Part shown: positions 17,450 to 25,938 of the stretch, in pieces
Position numbering within the stretch: the stretch's first letter is position 1
How the letters are laid out: every line of letters starts with the position of its first letter
Origin: Zavarzinella formosa DSM 19928
GTDB lineage: Bacteria; Planctomycetota; Planctomycetia; Gemmatales; Gemmataceae
Assembly (NCBI RefSeq): GCF_000255705.1
Contig: NZ_JH636440.1
Span: 212,464-268,490 of the forward strand
DNA: 56,027 bases
Reading direction: 5' to 3'
Translations under genes and position numbers: made by a program
The notes under the pieces: generated by a model
The model's input: only the letters and a program-made list of their open reading frames with translations
What the model was told of the DNA's origin: nothing
Databases searched by the model: none

Positions 17450-18001
17450 TTAATCTTCGACCGCTTCCGCAAGCGGCACGGCAGGCTTCTTCTTGGCAGT
17501 CTGAATCACGGCAAACAACCCCATCGCGATTAATGCTCCAAAACCACCGAACAACCCGCCGAAGTATATCTCCGGCGATTTGGGCAAGTCGCCCATCACG
17601 CCCTCATAGGCCCCCAATGGCCCGGTCGCCATCGCCCCGACAACGCATGTGATCCATAGGGTCCAGCCAATCCGACGATCAGAAAACAACGGACGAAGCA
17701 AAGTGGCGAAAAAAGTCAGGCGGAAATAGCTTTCAACCGTCGCGATACGGAGGACGATGACCATCAAAATCAAACTTGTCACGCTTGCGCACGCCAATGC
17801 CCCGGCAAACCTCGGCCAAAAACGGAACCCGTCGCCAAAGATGCTTTCCGCAACACAAGCGCCGCCAGATATTGCCGGAATGAGGATGGCAACGGAGATG
17901 ACGGCCCGCATGAAATGCTGTCGCCGGGAACGGGCAAATCCGCGTTCCCTCTCGCGACGGTCGCTGATCGAATCATCCAGCCCCGAGAATTGAGAATTCA
18001 T
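17450..18001 (-). CDS. Hypothetical four-helix membrane protein
   Basis: Product of 183 residues. After an Arg-rich cytoplasmic N-terminus (DRRERERGFARSRR) there are about four hydrophobic helices: AVISVAILIPAISGGACV, FAGALACASVTSLILMVIVL, TLWITCVVGAMATGPLGAY and FGGLFGGFGALIAMGLFAVI. No family is recognised. It could share a transcript with the SUMF1 gene downstream on the same strand, separated by about 170 bp in which no gene was found. Confidence 0.65.
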   Translation of the reverse strand: MNSQFSGLDDSISDRRERERGFARSRRQHFMRAVISVAILIPAISGGACVAESIFGDGFRFWPRFAGALACASVTSLILMVIVLRIATVESYFRLTFFATLLRPLFSDRRIGWTLWITCVVGAMATGPLGAYEGVMGDLPKSPEIYFGGLFGGFGALIAMGLFAVIQTAKKKPAVPLAEAVED

Positions 18002-18173
18002 CTGTTCGTCTCTGTTTGCATGGCGGGATCGTCCGAGTAAATTTTACAGAATGCAGTTTCCGGAGGTTGATGATTTCAAATTCTTTTACTGATATCGCGC
18101 AAAAATATGATCCTATTCAAGGGTGTCGATTTTTTTGCGCAAACAACAAGACATTGTGGTCAATTGATGCGTT

Positions 18174-18557
18174 CTAATCTTTGTCAAAAATCGAGTAATC
18201 CAACAAATAAAATTGGCGATTGACAACGATCACCAGTTTCTTGTTTAATTCACCGGGCATTGAGTAGTACAAATAAAATGCCGAGCCAGATCTGGGGGAT
18301 GAAATTTCCACGGCGGTCAGCACCCGCCCCGGCCGGATGGGCAAGTGATCCAAATCTTCCAACTCTTTGACTTCACCATTTTGAATTTTTGCAAGAACAA
18401 GCTTTTGATCCTCAGTCAACTGAGAATCAATTGGAGTTCTCAAGACAAAAAACCATAACGCGACAATCGAAAATCCTGCCAGCACAACAATCGAAAATCC
18501 CAATGCCACACAATCATATGGGAAATTGAAAGGCATCGTTGAATGCTTTGATTGCAT
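18174..18557 (-). CDS. Small single-pass membrane protein, unknown
   Basis: Product of about 127 residues with one strong hydrophobic helix (GFSIVVLAGFSIVALWFFVL, about 20-40) and a soluble C-terminal domain with DLDHLPIRPGRVLTAVEIS and FYLLDYSIF. No ribosome-binding site distinguishes among starts at 18566 (GTG), 18557 and 18536. Moderately AT-rich for the region. No function assigned. Confidence 0.5.
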   Translation of the reverse strand: MQSKHSTMPFNFPYDCVALGFSIVVLAGFSIVALWFFVLRTPIDSQLTEDQKLVLAKIQNGEVKELEDLDHLPIRPGRVLTAVEISSPRSGSAFYLYYSMPGELNKKLVIVVNRQFYLLDYSIFDKD

Positions 18558-18608
18558 CGAGATCACATTGATTTATCGCCACGGGAATCATGCGTTTGGC
18601 CGGAAGCC

Positions 18609-19544
18609 TTACCGCCGCAACCACTCGGCCGCCGTTTCCGGCAGCATGGGGTTAATCAACACGCCCGTCGAATGCTCCCACCCGGCGGGTGTGACCAGCC
18701 GGGGCAATACTTCCAGCCGCCAACGGTAATTAGGCGAATCCCCGGCGAATGGGGCCGAGCGGACCATCACGTTCAAGTCGGGGCTTTTGAAATGGCGGTC
18801 TATTCGGTTGAGCAAGTCGTGCAGCGTCTCGGCAACCTCATCGCATAAGTCATTGCTGATATGTTCAAAGCAGGCCGATGGTTGGCGGGGGACGATCCAT
18901 GTCTCGCCGGGGAAACGCGGGGCCATCGGGGCCAGTTCGGCCAGCGTGTCGGTTTGACGAATCCAGCGGGGGCCGGTTTGTTCGGAGGCGAGCCAGCCGT
19001 TCCAGTCGAAGCCGACAATGTGGCTCACCTCGTCGCGGATTCCCTTGGGCACTTCCGTCACGGCAATCAATTGCGAATGGCAATGGCTCAGGGATGCCCC
19101 GGCGGTCGGGCCTTGGTTTTTGAAGACTTGGGCGAAGGCAAACCGGCCATCTTCCCGCCAGTGGTTCAGGCGATCCCGCCAGGTGCGGACAATGTGGCGC
19201 ATCATCTTTGCGGAGTGCCGGTGCAGATGCGTCTCGTGATGCGGCCCCTCGATGAACACCTCGGCCACGCCGGGCGCGGCTTCCAAGCCGGGAGTGTGAG
19301 GGGCCGCGTCGGGCCGCACGGCGGCGTAGCGATTCGGAACCACACGAACCTGCCAGCCGGGGCCGTTTGGCTTGGAACCCGGATCGCGGACGGCCAGCGT
19401 TTCCAGCGTGGTTTCGTCTTCGTGGTGCTCGCAGAAGGGGCAATGACCGGAGGCATGAAAGGGACGTTCTGCTCGAATTGGTGACAGCAACACCCGTCGC
19501 CCGGTGACGGGATCAGTTCGCCATTCGGGAACGGGCTGGGCCAT
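18609..19544 (-). CDS. GalT-like hexose-1-phosphate nucleotidyltransferase
   Basis: Histidine-triad superfamily enzyme of 311 residues that transfers a nucleotidyl group to or from a sugar 1-phosphate. Visible are the zinc-site CPFCEHHEDET (about 36-46), VPNRYAAVRP, and the active-site segment NQGPTAGASLSHCHSQLIA, where the H-x-H-x-Q has Cys between the two His instead of Pro. The second half repeats the fold (ETWIVPRQPSACF). Its gene starts two bases after the end of glycogen synthase, so the two are surely cotranscribed. That context makes an ADP-glucose phosphorylase activity as plausible as galactose metabolism. Confidence 0.85.
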   Translation of the reverse strand: MAQPVPEWRTDPVTGRRVLLSPIRAERPFHASGHCPFCEHHEDETTLETLAVRDPGSKPNGPGWQVRVVPNRYAAVRPDAAPHTPGLEAAPGVAEVFIEGPHHETHLHRHSAKMMRHIVRTWRDRLNHWREDGRFAFAQVFKNQGPTAGASLSHCHSQLIAVTEVPKGIRDEVSHIVGFDWNGWLASEQTGPRWIRQTDTLAELAPMAPRFPGETWIVPRQPSACFEHISNDLCDEVAETLHDLLNRIDRHFKSPDLNVMVRSAPFAGDSPNYRWRLEVLPRLVTPAGWEHSTGVLINPMLPETAAEWLRR

Positions 19545-19546
19545 CG

Positions 19547-21109
19547 TCAGGCGCTCTCGGCGGCGAATCGGTAGCCTTCGCGTTCGATCATCAGGCGGCG
19601 ATAAATCTTCTCATACTCGACGGCCGCCCGGTCCCACGACCAGTCGGCCAGCATCCCGTTGCGGATGATCCGTTGGAAAACGGACGGCCGGTCGTGGTAA
19701 AGATGCGTCGCCCACCGCACCGTCCCGGCGAGGGCTTGCGGGGTGTACGCCTGGAAGCGGAAGCCGGTCGGTTCGCCGGTGAGGAGCGATTCCTCGGTGG
19801 TGTCCACGATGGTGTCCGCGAGGCCGCCGGTCGTTCGCACGATGGGGGGCGTGCCGTAGCGTAAGCTGTAGAGTTGGTTCAGCCCGGACGGCTCGAACAG
19901 GCTCGGCATCAAATAAAGATCCGAACCGGCTTCGATCTTGTGGGCCAGCGTTTCGTCGAAGCCGATGTACAACCCCACCTGTTTCGGATAACGGTCGCGG
20001 ATGGCGTAGAGCTTCGAGATATAGGTCGGGTCGCCATCCCCGAGGATCACCAGTTGCACGGGGAGTTTCAGCATGTCGTCGGCGGCCTTGGCCACCAAAT
20101 CCACGCCCTTTTGCTCCACCAACCGGGCGATCATGCCGATCAGCGGCACGCGGGGTTCCAGCGGCAAATCGAAGTGGTGTTGCAGGTCGGCCTTGCAAGA
20201 GGCTTTGCCCGCGTCCACGGAGTCAATCGTGTAATTCTTCGCCAGATGCGGGTCCGTGGAGGCGTCCCAAGAGGCGTAGTCCACGCCGTTGACGATGCCG
20301 CTGAGGCGATCCCGGCGTTCGCCGAGAAGCCCCTCCATGCCGCACCCGAAGGTGGGGGTGCGGATTTCGTTCGCATACGTCGGGCTGACCGTGTTCACCC
20401 AGTCGGAAAAGACAATCCCCCCCTTGAGGTAATTGAACTGCCCGTAAAACTCAAGCTGGTGGGGGTTGTACAGCCGGAAGTCCAGCCCGGTGAGGTGGAA
20501 CAGTTCGTGCGGGTACGCCCCCTGATAGGCGATGTTGTGGATGGTGAACAGGCTGCGAATCCGGCGGTATTCGGCTCTCGCCCGGTACGTGTCCCGCAGG
20601 TGGACGGGCATCAGGCCGGTTTGCCAGTCGTTGCAATGCAACACGTCCACCGGCGTCGGCATATACGGGATGGCTTCCATCGCCGCCCGGTTGAAGAACG
20701 CGAAGCGGGCGCAGTTGTCCGCGTAATCGACCTTGCGGCCGTCCACGGTGGAGCGTTGGTAAATGCTGGTGCCGCGAACCGGGTCGTCGCGTTCAAAAAA
20801 GTCCGAGTGTTCGATGAAGAAGATCGGCACGTCGCTGTTGGGGATCGTCCCCCGCCACAGGCGCGTCGGGCAGATGGTCTTGCCGAGGGTGACCGTGAGA
20901 ACGTGCTCCGTCGGGTAAATGGGAACCCGGCCGAGACGAACGGAACGATACAGCGGCATGATGACCGCCACGGGGTGCCCGCGACGGCGCAAAGCCAGCG
21001 GCAGGTAGCCACAAACATCGGCGAGGCCGCCGGTCTTGGCAAACCCGATGACCTCGGACGAGGCGATCAGAATCGAAGGAAGTTCCGCCATGCGCGTGGG
21101 ACGCTCCAT
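19547..21109 (-). CDS. glgA: Glycogen synthase (ADP-glucose, GT5)
   Basis: GT-B fold glycosyltransferase of 520 residues that elongates alpha-1,4-glucan from ADP-glucose. Near the N-terminus is the substrate-binding KTGGLADV motif (about 25-32) followed by LPLALRRRGH; mid-protein are NDWQTGLMP and HNIAYQGAYP; the C-terminal domain has GMIARLVEQKGVDLV, LFEPSGLNQLYSLRYG and TGGLADTIVD. All are standard GT5 features. Starts at 21109 or at Met7 (21091) are both possible; neither has a perfectly placed ribosome-binding site. It is transcribed with the GalT-like gene. Confidence 0.95.
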   Translation of the reverse strand: MERPTRMAELPSILIASSEVIGFAKTGGLADVCGYLPLALRRRGHPVAVIMPLYRSVRLGRVPIYPTEHVLTVTLGKTICPTRLWRGTIPNSDVPIFFIEHSDFFERDDPVRGTSIYQRSTVDGRKVDYADNCARFAFFNRAAMEAIPYMPTPVDVLHCNDWQTGLMPVHLRDTYRARAEYRRIRSLFTIHNIAYQGAYPHELFHLTGLDFRLYNPHQLEFYGQFNYLKGGIVFSDWVNTVSPTYANEIRTPTFGCGMEGLLGERRDRLSGIVNGVDYASWDASTDPHLAKNYTIDSVDAGKASCKADLQHHFDLPLEPRVPLIGMIARLVEQKGVDLVAKAADDMLKLPVQLVILGDGDPTYISKLYAIRDRYPKQVGLYIGFDETLAHKIEAGSDLYLMPSLFEPSGLNQLYSLRYGTPPIVRTTGGLADTIVDTTEESLLTGEPTGFRFQAYTPQALAGTVRWATHLYHDRPSVFQRIIRNGMLADWSWDRAAVEYEKIYRRLMIEREGYRFAAESA

Positions 21110-21251
21110 CGGGCGATAATTGGCACGCTACCAAGGGATATGTCTTAGGACATCCGTTGGAATCAGCGAGCCAGGGGGGCGGCCTCCGGCCGTCACCACA
21201 CTGTCGACAATGGAGAGGTTATCGACGATCCGGGGCAATTGCTTGCCCCGT

Positions 21252-22562
21252 TCATTTGCCGTCGGGGCGTTGCGTGACCGTGAAGGACCGCACAATCGCC
21301 TCAACCTCTTTCATCCTCGCGGCTTTCTCGGCCTCGGGAATCCGGGCGGCGATGGTTGCCCCGCCGAACGGTTGCCGAATCACGAAATAAGCCATCGTGA
21401 ATTGTTCCTTGCCGGCCTCCACGTCAAATGTGAAGACATCAACACCATCCGCAAGACTTTTGGCGCTGGTGCGGTTCACTAGTTTACCGCCGCGGGTCTG
21501 TAACTCTTTCAGGGCTTCCCGCAAATAATCGTTTGTTGTCGGAAGATTCCGGGGGAGTTCGATGGTCATCAACAGCCCGGCCCCGCCAGTTTCGTCCATC
21601 GTGATCTGGCGGCCCGTCGCCCGGCCGACATGCCAGCGGCGGGGGTGGATGAACTTGATGCCCTTCGGGTCGCCGTCCACCAACAGAAGGGTGTTTTCTT
21701 CCGTGGGGGAGAGTTCCAGCTTGGCGATGGATTCCTCGGCGAGGGCCGGATGCCCCGTCACGCCGGACCGTGTCATCTGGAACGTACCCCGGATCTGTCC
21801 GGCCTGCATTCCCTTTTCATCAAGCAGATCCTGTGTTCCGTCAATCTTTAGGTAGCTGATACGCTTGGCCGCCACGTCCACAATCAGTTTGCCAGAAAGC
21901 TTTTGCCGCATCGGCCCGTCTTCGTTCACCCCGGATAGCGTGCCGGAAAACGAAACATGCGCCACCCGCCGGGGGCCGACGGTTTCCACCTTTTCCAGTT
22001 TGCATTCCAGCTTGCCGCTGTCCACTTTGTCGATGTCCGTCAGTTCCCGCACGGCCGTTTCGCTGGCGGTCCAAGTGTCCCCCTCGTTCACATCCTTGTC
22101 GGACAACAAACCGGCGAGGGCGGGAACCACGAAGTCGGTCCGCAGCATCTCGATTTCGCCCCACTTGAGCGGGCCATCCGGGGAAAAGGGAACCTTGGCG
22201 TGCCCCCGTTTCATCATCACCAACCGGCGAACCGGGTCTCGCAGGATTCCCTGGTCGGTGCGGTCGCCGGTGGTTTTGCGAAAGTCGAATTTCTCATAAA
22301 CACGCAACGACTTGTGGTCGGCCTCCTTGGGATCGACCTTCAAAATCCGCTCGGCATAATCGATGGCGCTCCGGCCGGACATTTTCACCCGTTCCGGTGG
22401 CTTCCCCTTCTCCAAGGGAAGCGTCAATTCCCCGGTGAAGGTGAATTCCGTGATGACGCGATACTCGGCCCCGACGGGCGCGGACTCCATGAGGCGAACC
22501 GCATCGGCCCCCCACGCGGACGATCCGACGAGCGCAACAACGAGGGCAACCATTCGCGGCAT
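21252..22562 (-). CDS. Secreted hypothetical protein
   Basis: Product of 436 residues with a signal peptide (MPRMVALVVALVGSSAWGAD). The ATG at 22562 has GGAGG seven bases before it and is preferred over the longer frame from 22586. The mature protein is beta-rich with repeated Gly/Asp turns (VNEDGPMRQKLSGKLIVDVA) and a C-terminal PsbP/DUF1795-like look (KGIKFIHPRRWHVG ... TMAYFVIRQPFGG ... VRSFTVT), which is a guess. The first eight codons and upstream region are duplicated 1,909 bp away at 24452-24696. A small hairpin (GGGGCAA/TTGCCCC) at 21232-21249 follows the stop. Confidence 0.75.
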   Translation of the reverse strand: MPRMVALVVALVGSSAWGADAVRLMESAPVGAEYRVITEFTFTGELTLPLEKGKPPERVKMSGRSAIDYAERILKVDPKEADHKSLRVYEKFDFRKTTGDRTDQGILRDPVRRLVMMKRGHAKVPFSPDGPLKWGEIEMLRTDFVVPALAGLLSDKDVNEGDTWTASETAVRELTDIDKVDSGKLECKLEKVETVGPRRVAHVSFSGTLSGVNEDGPMRQKLSGKLIVDVAAKRISYLKIDGTQDLLDEKGMQAGQIRGTFQMTRSGVTGHPALAEESIAKLELSPTEENTLLLVDGDPKGIKFIHPRRWHVGRATGRQITMDETGGAGLLMTIELPRNLPTTNDYLREALKELQTRGGKLVNRTSAKSLADGVDVFTFDVEAGKEQFTMAYFVIRQPFGGATIAARIPEAEKAARMKEVEAIVRSFTVTQRPDGK

Positions 22563-22787
22563 AAAACGGCCTCCGAAACCGGGCATTCGATTCTACACCA
22601 CCAAGTGAAGGGGTGGCCCCGGAACTGGGAACTCAAGGATGAAGTGAAATCCGGACAATCGGAACAATCAGACGACTCATTTGCCGTTTAGATATTCAAG
22701 CGTGTCGGCCGCCCGGCCGTGACCGGGTGATGCCTCCAAACACTTCTGATAAGCGGCCTTCGCCCCGGCGATATTGCCAGTCAGACG
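22543..22787. repeat. 245-bp direct repeat, copy A
   Basis: This block matches 24452-24696 in the same orientation without gaps (constant offset 1,909) and with about 24 mismatches by hand alignment. It contains, on the minus strand, the last ~36 codons of the TPR gene, its downstream spacer, and the first ~7 codons of the secreted-protein gene. Here it is joined to the intact secreted gene and only a truncated TPR tail. Confidence 0.92.
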
Positions 22788-22899
22788 GTTGGGGAACGGA
22801 GCATGAGAGGATGTCTGCCGCGTTCAACTCGACGGGATCGTCGGACGCGGTGACCGCCTTGAGATGGATTGACGAATCGTGTTCGATCCAGACGCGCAC
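22677..22899 (-). pseudogene. Truncated TPR-gene tail joined to a small-gene fragment
   Basis: From about 22795 down to a TGA at 22677-22679 the minus strand reads LTGNIAGAKAAYQKCLE, then SPGHGRAADTLEYLNGK and stop, nearly the same as the end of the intact TPR protein at 24586, but without the rest of that gene. Immediately upstream (22899-22807) another frame reads RVWIEHDSSIHLKAVT and DDPVELNAADIL, which resembles the start of short conserved planctomycete proteins that I recall; it is cut off where the TPR tail begins. Both are fragments, not working genes. Confidence 0.7.
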
Positions 22900-22968
22900 A
22901 TGTCCGGGGCGGTGCGTTTGATGGTCTGCAAAAAGCCGCTGTCATGAAGATTGGAGAGGTGTCGGCAT

Positions 22969-23730
22969 TCAGTCGGTTGGATTGATTGGAATGATGGTGA
23001 GCGATAAGCTGGCTCGATTTCCGATCGTTTCCTTGCCGAGGGTGAGTGTTCCAGACGAAAAATTACTCTCATTACCCTTCACGGTTACCTCGAAAACATG
23101 TTCTCCAGCCGACACATTGACCAGTTTCAACAGATCGATGGGTGGAGAGTTCTCAGTTACCTCAATCTTCAGCAGAGGCTCGATTTTATTGGAGTTGTTG
23201 TCACGAACGGCAAAGACAAATATGCACCGATGCTTGCTTAGTATTGGATATGCCCGCAACCAGATTTGAACTTTAGAATCGTGTTTTAGTATGATTTTCT
23301 GCTTCAGACCGTCCACGGGTTTTTCCTTGGAATCCCCCAGAATCTCCCAGAATCCCTTCGATTCCAGCAAATAGGAATTGGCTTCAGACAACCGACTAGT
23401 CATGTCGTCTATTTTCTTTTCCAAAGTTTTGAGCTGTTCCCCAAGGATCTTTGACACTTCAAGTTGCTTTTGGATTTCATCTGTTTTCTTCTTGGTTTCC
23501 GCCGCCAAGGTCTCGTATTGTTCCCCGGTGTCTTTCACACGCGAATCGAGCTTTTCAAACTTCTTGCCAATCTCATCCACCTTCGCACCCTGATCGGCAA
23601 GGTTGCGAAGGATCGTCCAGGAGGCGTAAGCGAATCCGATCAACAAAATGACAGAGATCACGCTGGCGGCATCGAACAGGCCGGTCACCGTCTTGGAACG
23701 CCCGTTTTCCGGCAGATCATTCGTCGTCAT
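22969..23730 (-). CDS. Membrane-anchored coiled-coil protein, unknown
   Basis: Product of 253 residues. One membrane helix (VISVILLIGFAYASWTIL, about 24-42) is followed by a long coiled coil (about 50-125, e.g. KKTDEIQKQLEVSK and LKTLEKKIDDMTSRL) and a C-terminal beta-like domain (about 150-253: KVQIWLRAYPIL, EHVFEVTVKG). GGGGG lies five bases before the ATG. Its start overlaps the end of the upstream gene by 14 bases, so the two are translationally coupled. It is less GC-rich than its neighbours and lies between the two copies of the 245-bp repeat. No family recognised. Confidence 0.7.
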   Translation of the reverse strand: MTTNDLPENGRSKTVTGLFDAASVISVILLIGFAYASWTILRNLADQGAKVDEIGKKFEKLDSRVKDTGEQYETLAAETKKKTDEIQKQLEVSKILGEQLKTLEKKIDDMTSRLSEANSYLLESKGFWEILGDSKEKPVDGLKQKIILKHDSKVQIWLRAYPILSKHRCIFVFAVRDNNSNKIEPLLKIEVTENSPPIDLLKLVNVSAGEHVFEVTVKGNESNFSSGTLTLGKETIGNRASLSLTIIPINPTD

Positions 23731-24091
23731 TTTTTCCCCCGTGGTTCGGCTGGCCGCGAATACCGAGCAGCCTCTCTAATAGAATTTGCAAGTTACCCAC
23801 GGTGGGCATCGTGCCGATGCACCGCCTGTATCCGGCGAAGCTGGCGTGGTTTGCCACTTTGCACGTTTGGAGTTTCGACAAGTAGCCGAAGTATGGAAAA
23901 AAGAGAGAGAGGAAGAAAATCAGGCAGAACAGGGCTGAGATCTGTCTGTTGGGTTCGCTAACGGTCAAAACAACGATGAACGAAATGATGGCGCAAACAA
24001 GGGAGAACGCAGACATGAAAATGCAAAGTCGCGACCGATACCGGTGAGTTTCTTCGACCGAATTCCGGTGGGTTTCTCCGACAGGATTCAT
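23717..24091 (-). CDS. Small two-helix membrane protein, unknown
   Basis: Product of 124 residues with two adjacent hydrophobic helices (FSLVCAIISFIVVLTV and ALFCLIFFLSLFFPYFGYL) after a His/Arg-rich N-terminus in which ETHR is repeated twice (GETHRNSVEETHRY). It ends in a charged tail overlapping the next gene by 14 bases. AGGGA precedes the ATG. Coupling to the coiled-coil protein suggests a membrane complex; function unknown. Confidence 0.65.
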   Translation of the reverse strand: MNPVGETHRNSVEETHRYRSRLCIFMSAFSLVCAIISFIVVLTVSEPNRQISALFCLIFFLSLFFPYFGYLSKLQTCKVANHASFAGYRRCIGTMPTVGNLQILLERLLGIRGQPNHGGKNDDE

Positions 24092-24306
24092 GAGGCGTCC
24101 CTGATGGCAGGTCGAGCAAGGGCGCAGAGGCGGACAGAATTGCTTCCGTCTGTTCTTGGGTGGTTGCGGCCAACTTGGTTATGCGAGCCTACGGCGGCAG
24201 GGTAACCGACCTGAAACCGCTTGTCAAAATTTTTTCCAAGATTTTTCCCTCTTCAGCTGCCTGCCGCACCACCGGCAAACTGACCAGTGCCGCGTTCGAT
24301 TCCGTT

Positions 24307-24471
24307 TCACCCGAAGAAGGTGAAACCACCGAGAATGTGTTCCTCGAAGACTCTGGGAGCCGTCTGACGATGCCAGATGATCCGTGGCAGAACCGCATCG
24401 CAAACCAGCACATCTCGTCGGCCATCTCCGTCCAGATCGGCGATTTGCACAAGGGCAACCATTCGCGGCAT
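24307..24471 (-). pseudogene. Hybrid fragment: secreted-protein start fused to VCBS-gene segment
   Basis: On the minus strand the frame opens with MPRMVALV, the signal-peptide start of the secreted gene at 22562, then switches exactly at Val to QIADLDGDGRRDVLVCDAV and WHRQTAP with FEEHILGG, which is the first FG-GAP repeat of the VCBS protein (VQIFDLDRDGKPDVLVCDAV). It stops soon after. It looks like an illegitimate recombination product. The remaining 24092-24306 shows no gene. Confidence 0.8.
24331..24450. repeat. 120-bp fragment of the VCBS gene
   Basis: Matches 26919-27038 inside the VCBS gene without gaps (offset 2,588), in the same orientation, with scattered substitutions, from GAGAATGTGTTCCTCGAAGA to GATTTGCAC. 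The match ends one base before the 245-bp repeat copy B begins, marking a recombination joint at about 24450/24452. Confidence 0.9.
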
Positions 24472-24696
24472 AAAACGGCCTCCGAAACCGGGCATTTGAT
24501 TCCACACTACCAAGTGAAGGGGTGGCCCCGGAACCGGGAACTCGGAGGGGAAGGGGAATCCGGACAATCGGCACAACCAGGCGATTCATTTGCCGTCTAG
24601 ATATTCAAGCGTGTCGGCCGCCCGGCCGTGACCGGGGGATGTCTCCAAACACTTCTGATAAGCAGCGATGGCCCCGGCGATATTGCCACCCAGACG
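24452..24696. repeat. 245-bp direct repeat, copy B
   Basis: Counterpart of 22543-22787. Here it carries the genuine 3' end of the intact TPR gene, the spacer after it and a non-functional copy of the secreted gene's ribosome-binding site and first codons, which then run into VCBS-derived sequence. Confidence 0.92.
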
Positions 24697-25938
24697 ACGG
24701 GCCTCCCCCAATTGAAACCATGCCTCCGCATTGGCGGGTTCCCGTTTCGCCACCTCCTCAAAGGAAGCGGCTGCCTCGCGGAACCGGCTGTCGGTCAGCC
24801 GCTTCAACCCGGTGGCGAAGATGACCTCCGTCTCGAACATCCGGGCGGTTTCCCGGTCGCCAAAGGAAACGGCGGTTTCGGCCGCCGCCTGGGCGAGAAC
24901 GTCCCGGTCGGAGGGGGGAAACATCGGCAGCGCCCGCTTCCAATATGGCATCGCTTTCGCCGGTTGCCCGGCAATCATCCATGTGTACCCCAAGCGGCCA
25001 AGCAATTGGCCCGATGGCCCGTTGCGGGCGAGGGCATCTTCCAAAATCCGAATGGCCTCGGCATGGTTGCCCTTTTTCTGTTCCAGTTCGGCCAACAGGT
25101 CGGCGCCGTCGAACTGCCATTCGAGTTCCAGCGTTTGCCGGATCAACCGCTCGGCCTCCTCCGTCTTTTCTTCCTGCATCAACTTCGCGGCCGTCTTCCA
25201 ACGCGCGGTGTCGCCAAGAACAATGGTCCGGTCGGTGACTCGGGTGAAATCATCTTCAAACGGGTTGGGCAACCGCCCCTTGGCATGACGCACGCGATCC
25301 GCCCACCGGAACATCTCCCGCTTGTCCCCCCGGTCGGCGGCCATGCGATAACGCAACAAATTCGGCTCGATGAACTGGCCGTGTGTCCTCAGCAAACCAT
25401 CGAGCAGTTCGTTCGCTTTCGCGAGATCACCGGCCCGGTTAGCGAGGCGGGCGAGTTCATATTGGCAGGCGGGAAGTCCCCGCCCTTCTTCGTAAGCACC
25501 CACCGCTTCGGGGACTTTTTCCATGCGTAGGAAGTTCCGGCCGATGTAATACCGGGCCGCATCCGGCTTCGCGTATTTCAGCGAGATCGCCTGACGATAT
25601 TGTTCGTTCGCCTCGTTCAACAGGGCCAGGCGTTCCAAGGCAAAGGCCCACTGGAAGCGATACGTCGGGTTGGCGGGGGCCATATCGCAGGCCGTGCGAT
25701 GGGCCATTTCGGATTCGGCGTAATACCCGGCGGCCATGAGCGATTCGCCAAGTGTTCGCCATTCCTCGGGCGTTCGGGCCTTTTCGGCCATTTCCGTCAG
25801 ATCGGCGGCCGTCACGGGATTGACCATCTCACCGTTGACGGCCACCCCTTTCGGTGCCTGATGCCGCGACCAGAGTTTGAAACCGCCAATCGCCAGTTCC
25901 AGCACGATGACGGCCAGCAGAATTCGGCGAAGGTTCAT
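24586..25938 (-). CDS. TPR-repeat protein with N-terminal membrane anchor
   Basis: Product of 450 residues: an N-terminal helix (ILLAVIVLELAIGGF) anchors it, and the rest is made of helical TPR-type repeats, for example FQWAFALERLALLNEANEQY, ADLLAELEQKKGNHAEAI, GQLLGRLGYTWMIAGQPAKA and the last AWFQLGEARRLGGNIAGAI. TPR proteins are scaffolds. Its ATG overlaps the stop of the VCBS gene (ATGA), showing translational coupling; such TPR/FG-GAP pairs are common in planctomycetes and probably act together outside the inner membrane. Its 3' end is duplicated at 22.6-22.8 kb. Confidence 0.88.
   Translation of the reverse strand: MNLRRILLAVIVLELAIGGFKLWSRHQAPKGVAVNGEMVNPVTAADLTEMAEKARTPEEWRTLGESLMAAGYYAESEMAHRTACDMAPANPTYRFQWAFALERLALLNEANEQYRQAISLKYAKPDAARYYIGRNFLRMEKVPEAVGAYEEGRGLPACQYELARLANRAGDLAKANELLDGLLRTHGQFIEPNLLRYRMAADRGDKREMFRWADRVRHAKGRLPNPFEDDFTRVTDRTIVLGDTARWKTAAKLMQEEKTEEAERLIRQTLELEWQFDGADLLAELEQKKGNHAEAIRILEDALARNGPSGQLLGRLGYTWMIAGQPAKAMPYWKRALPMFPPSDRDVLAQAAAETAVSFGDRETARMFETEVIFATGLKRLTDSRFREAAASFEEVAKREPANAEAWFQLGEARRLGGNIAGAIAAYQKCLETSPGHGRAADTLEYLDGK

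Noticed and set aside
17303-17533. 76-codon plus-strand frame between SUMF1 and a membrane gene
   Set aside because: Its second half is antisense to the 17450-18001 gene and no start signal is seen.
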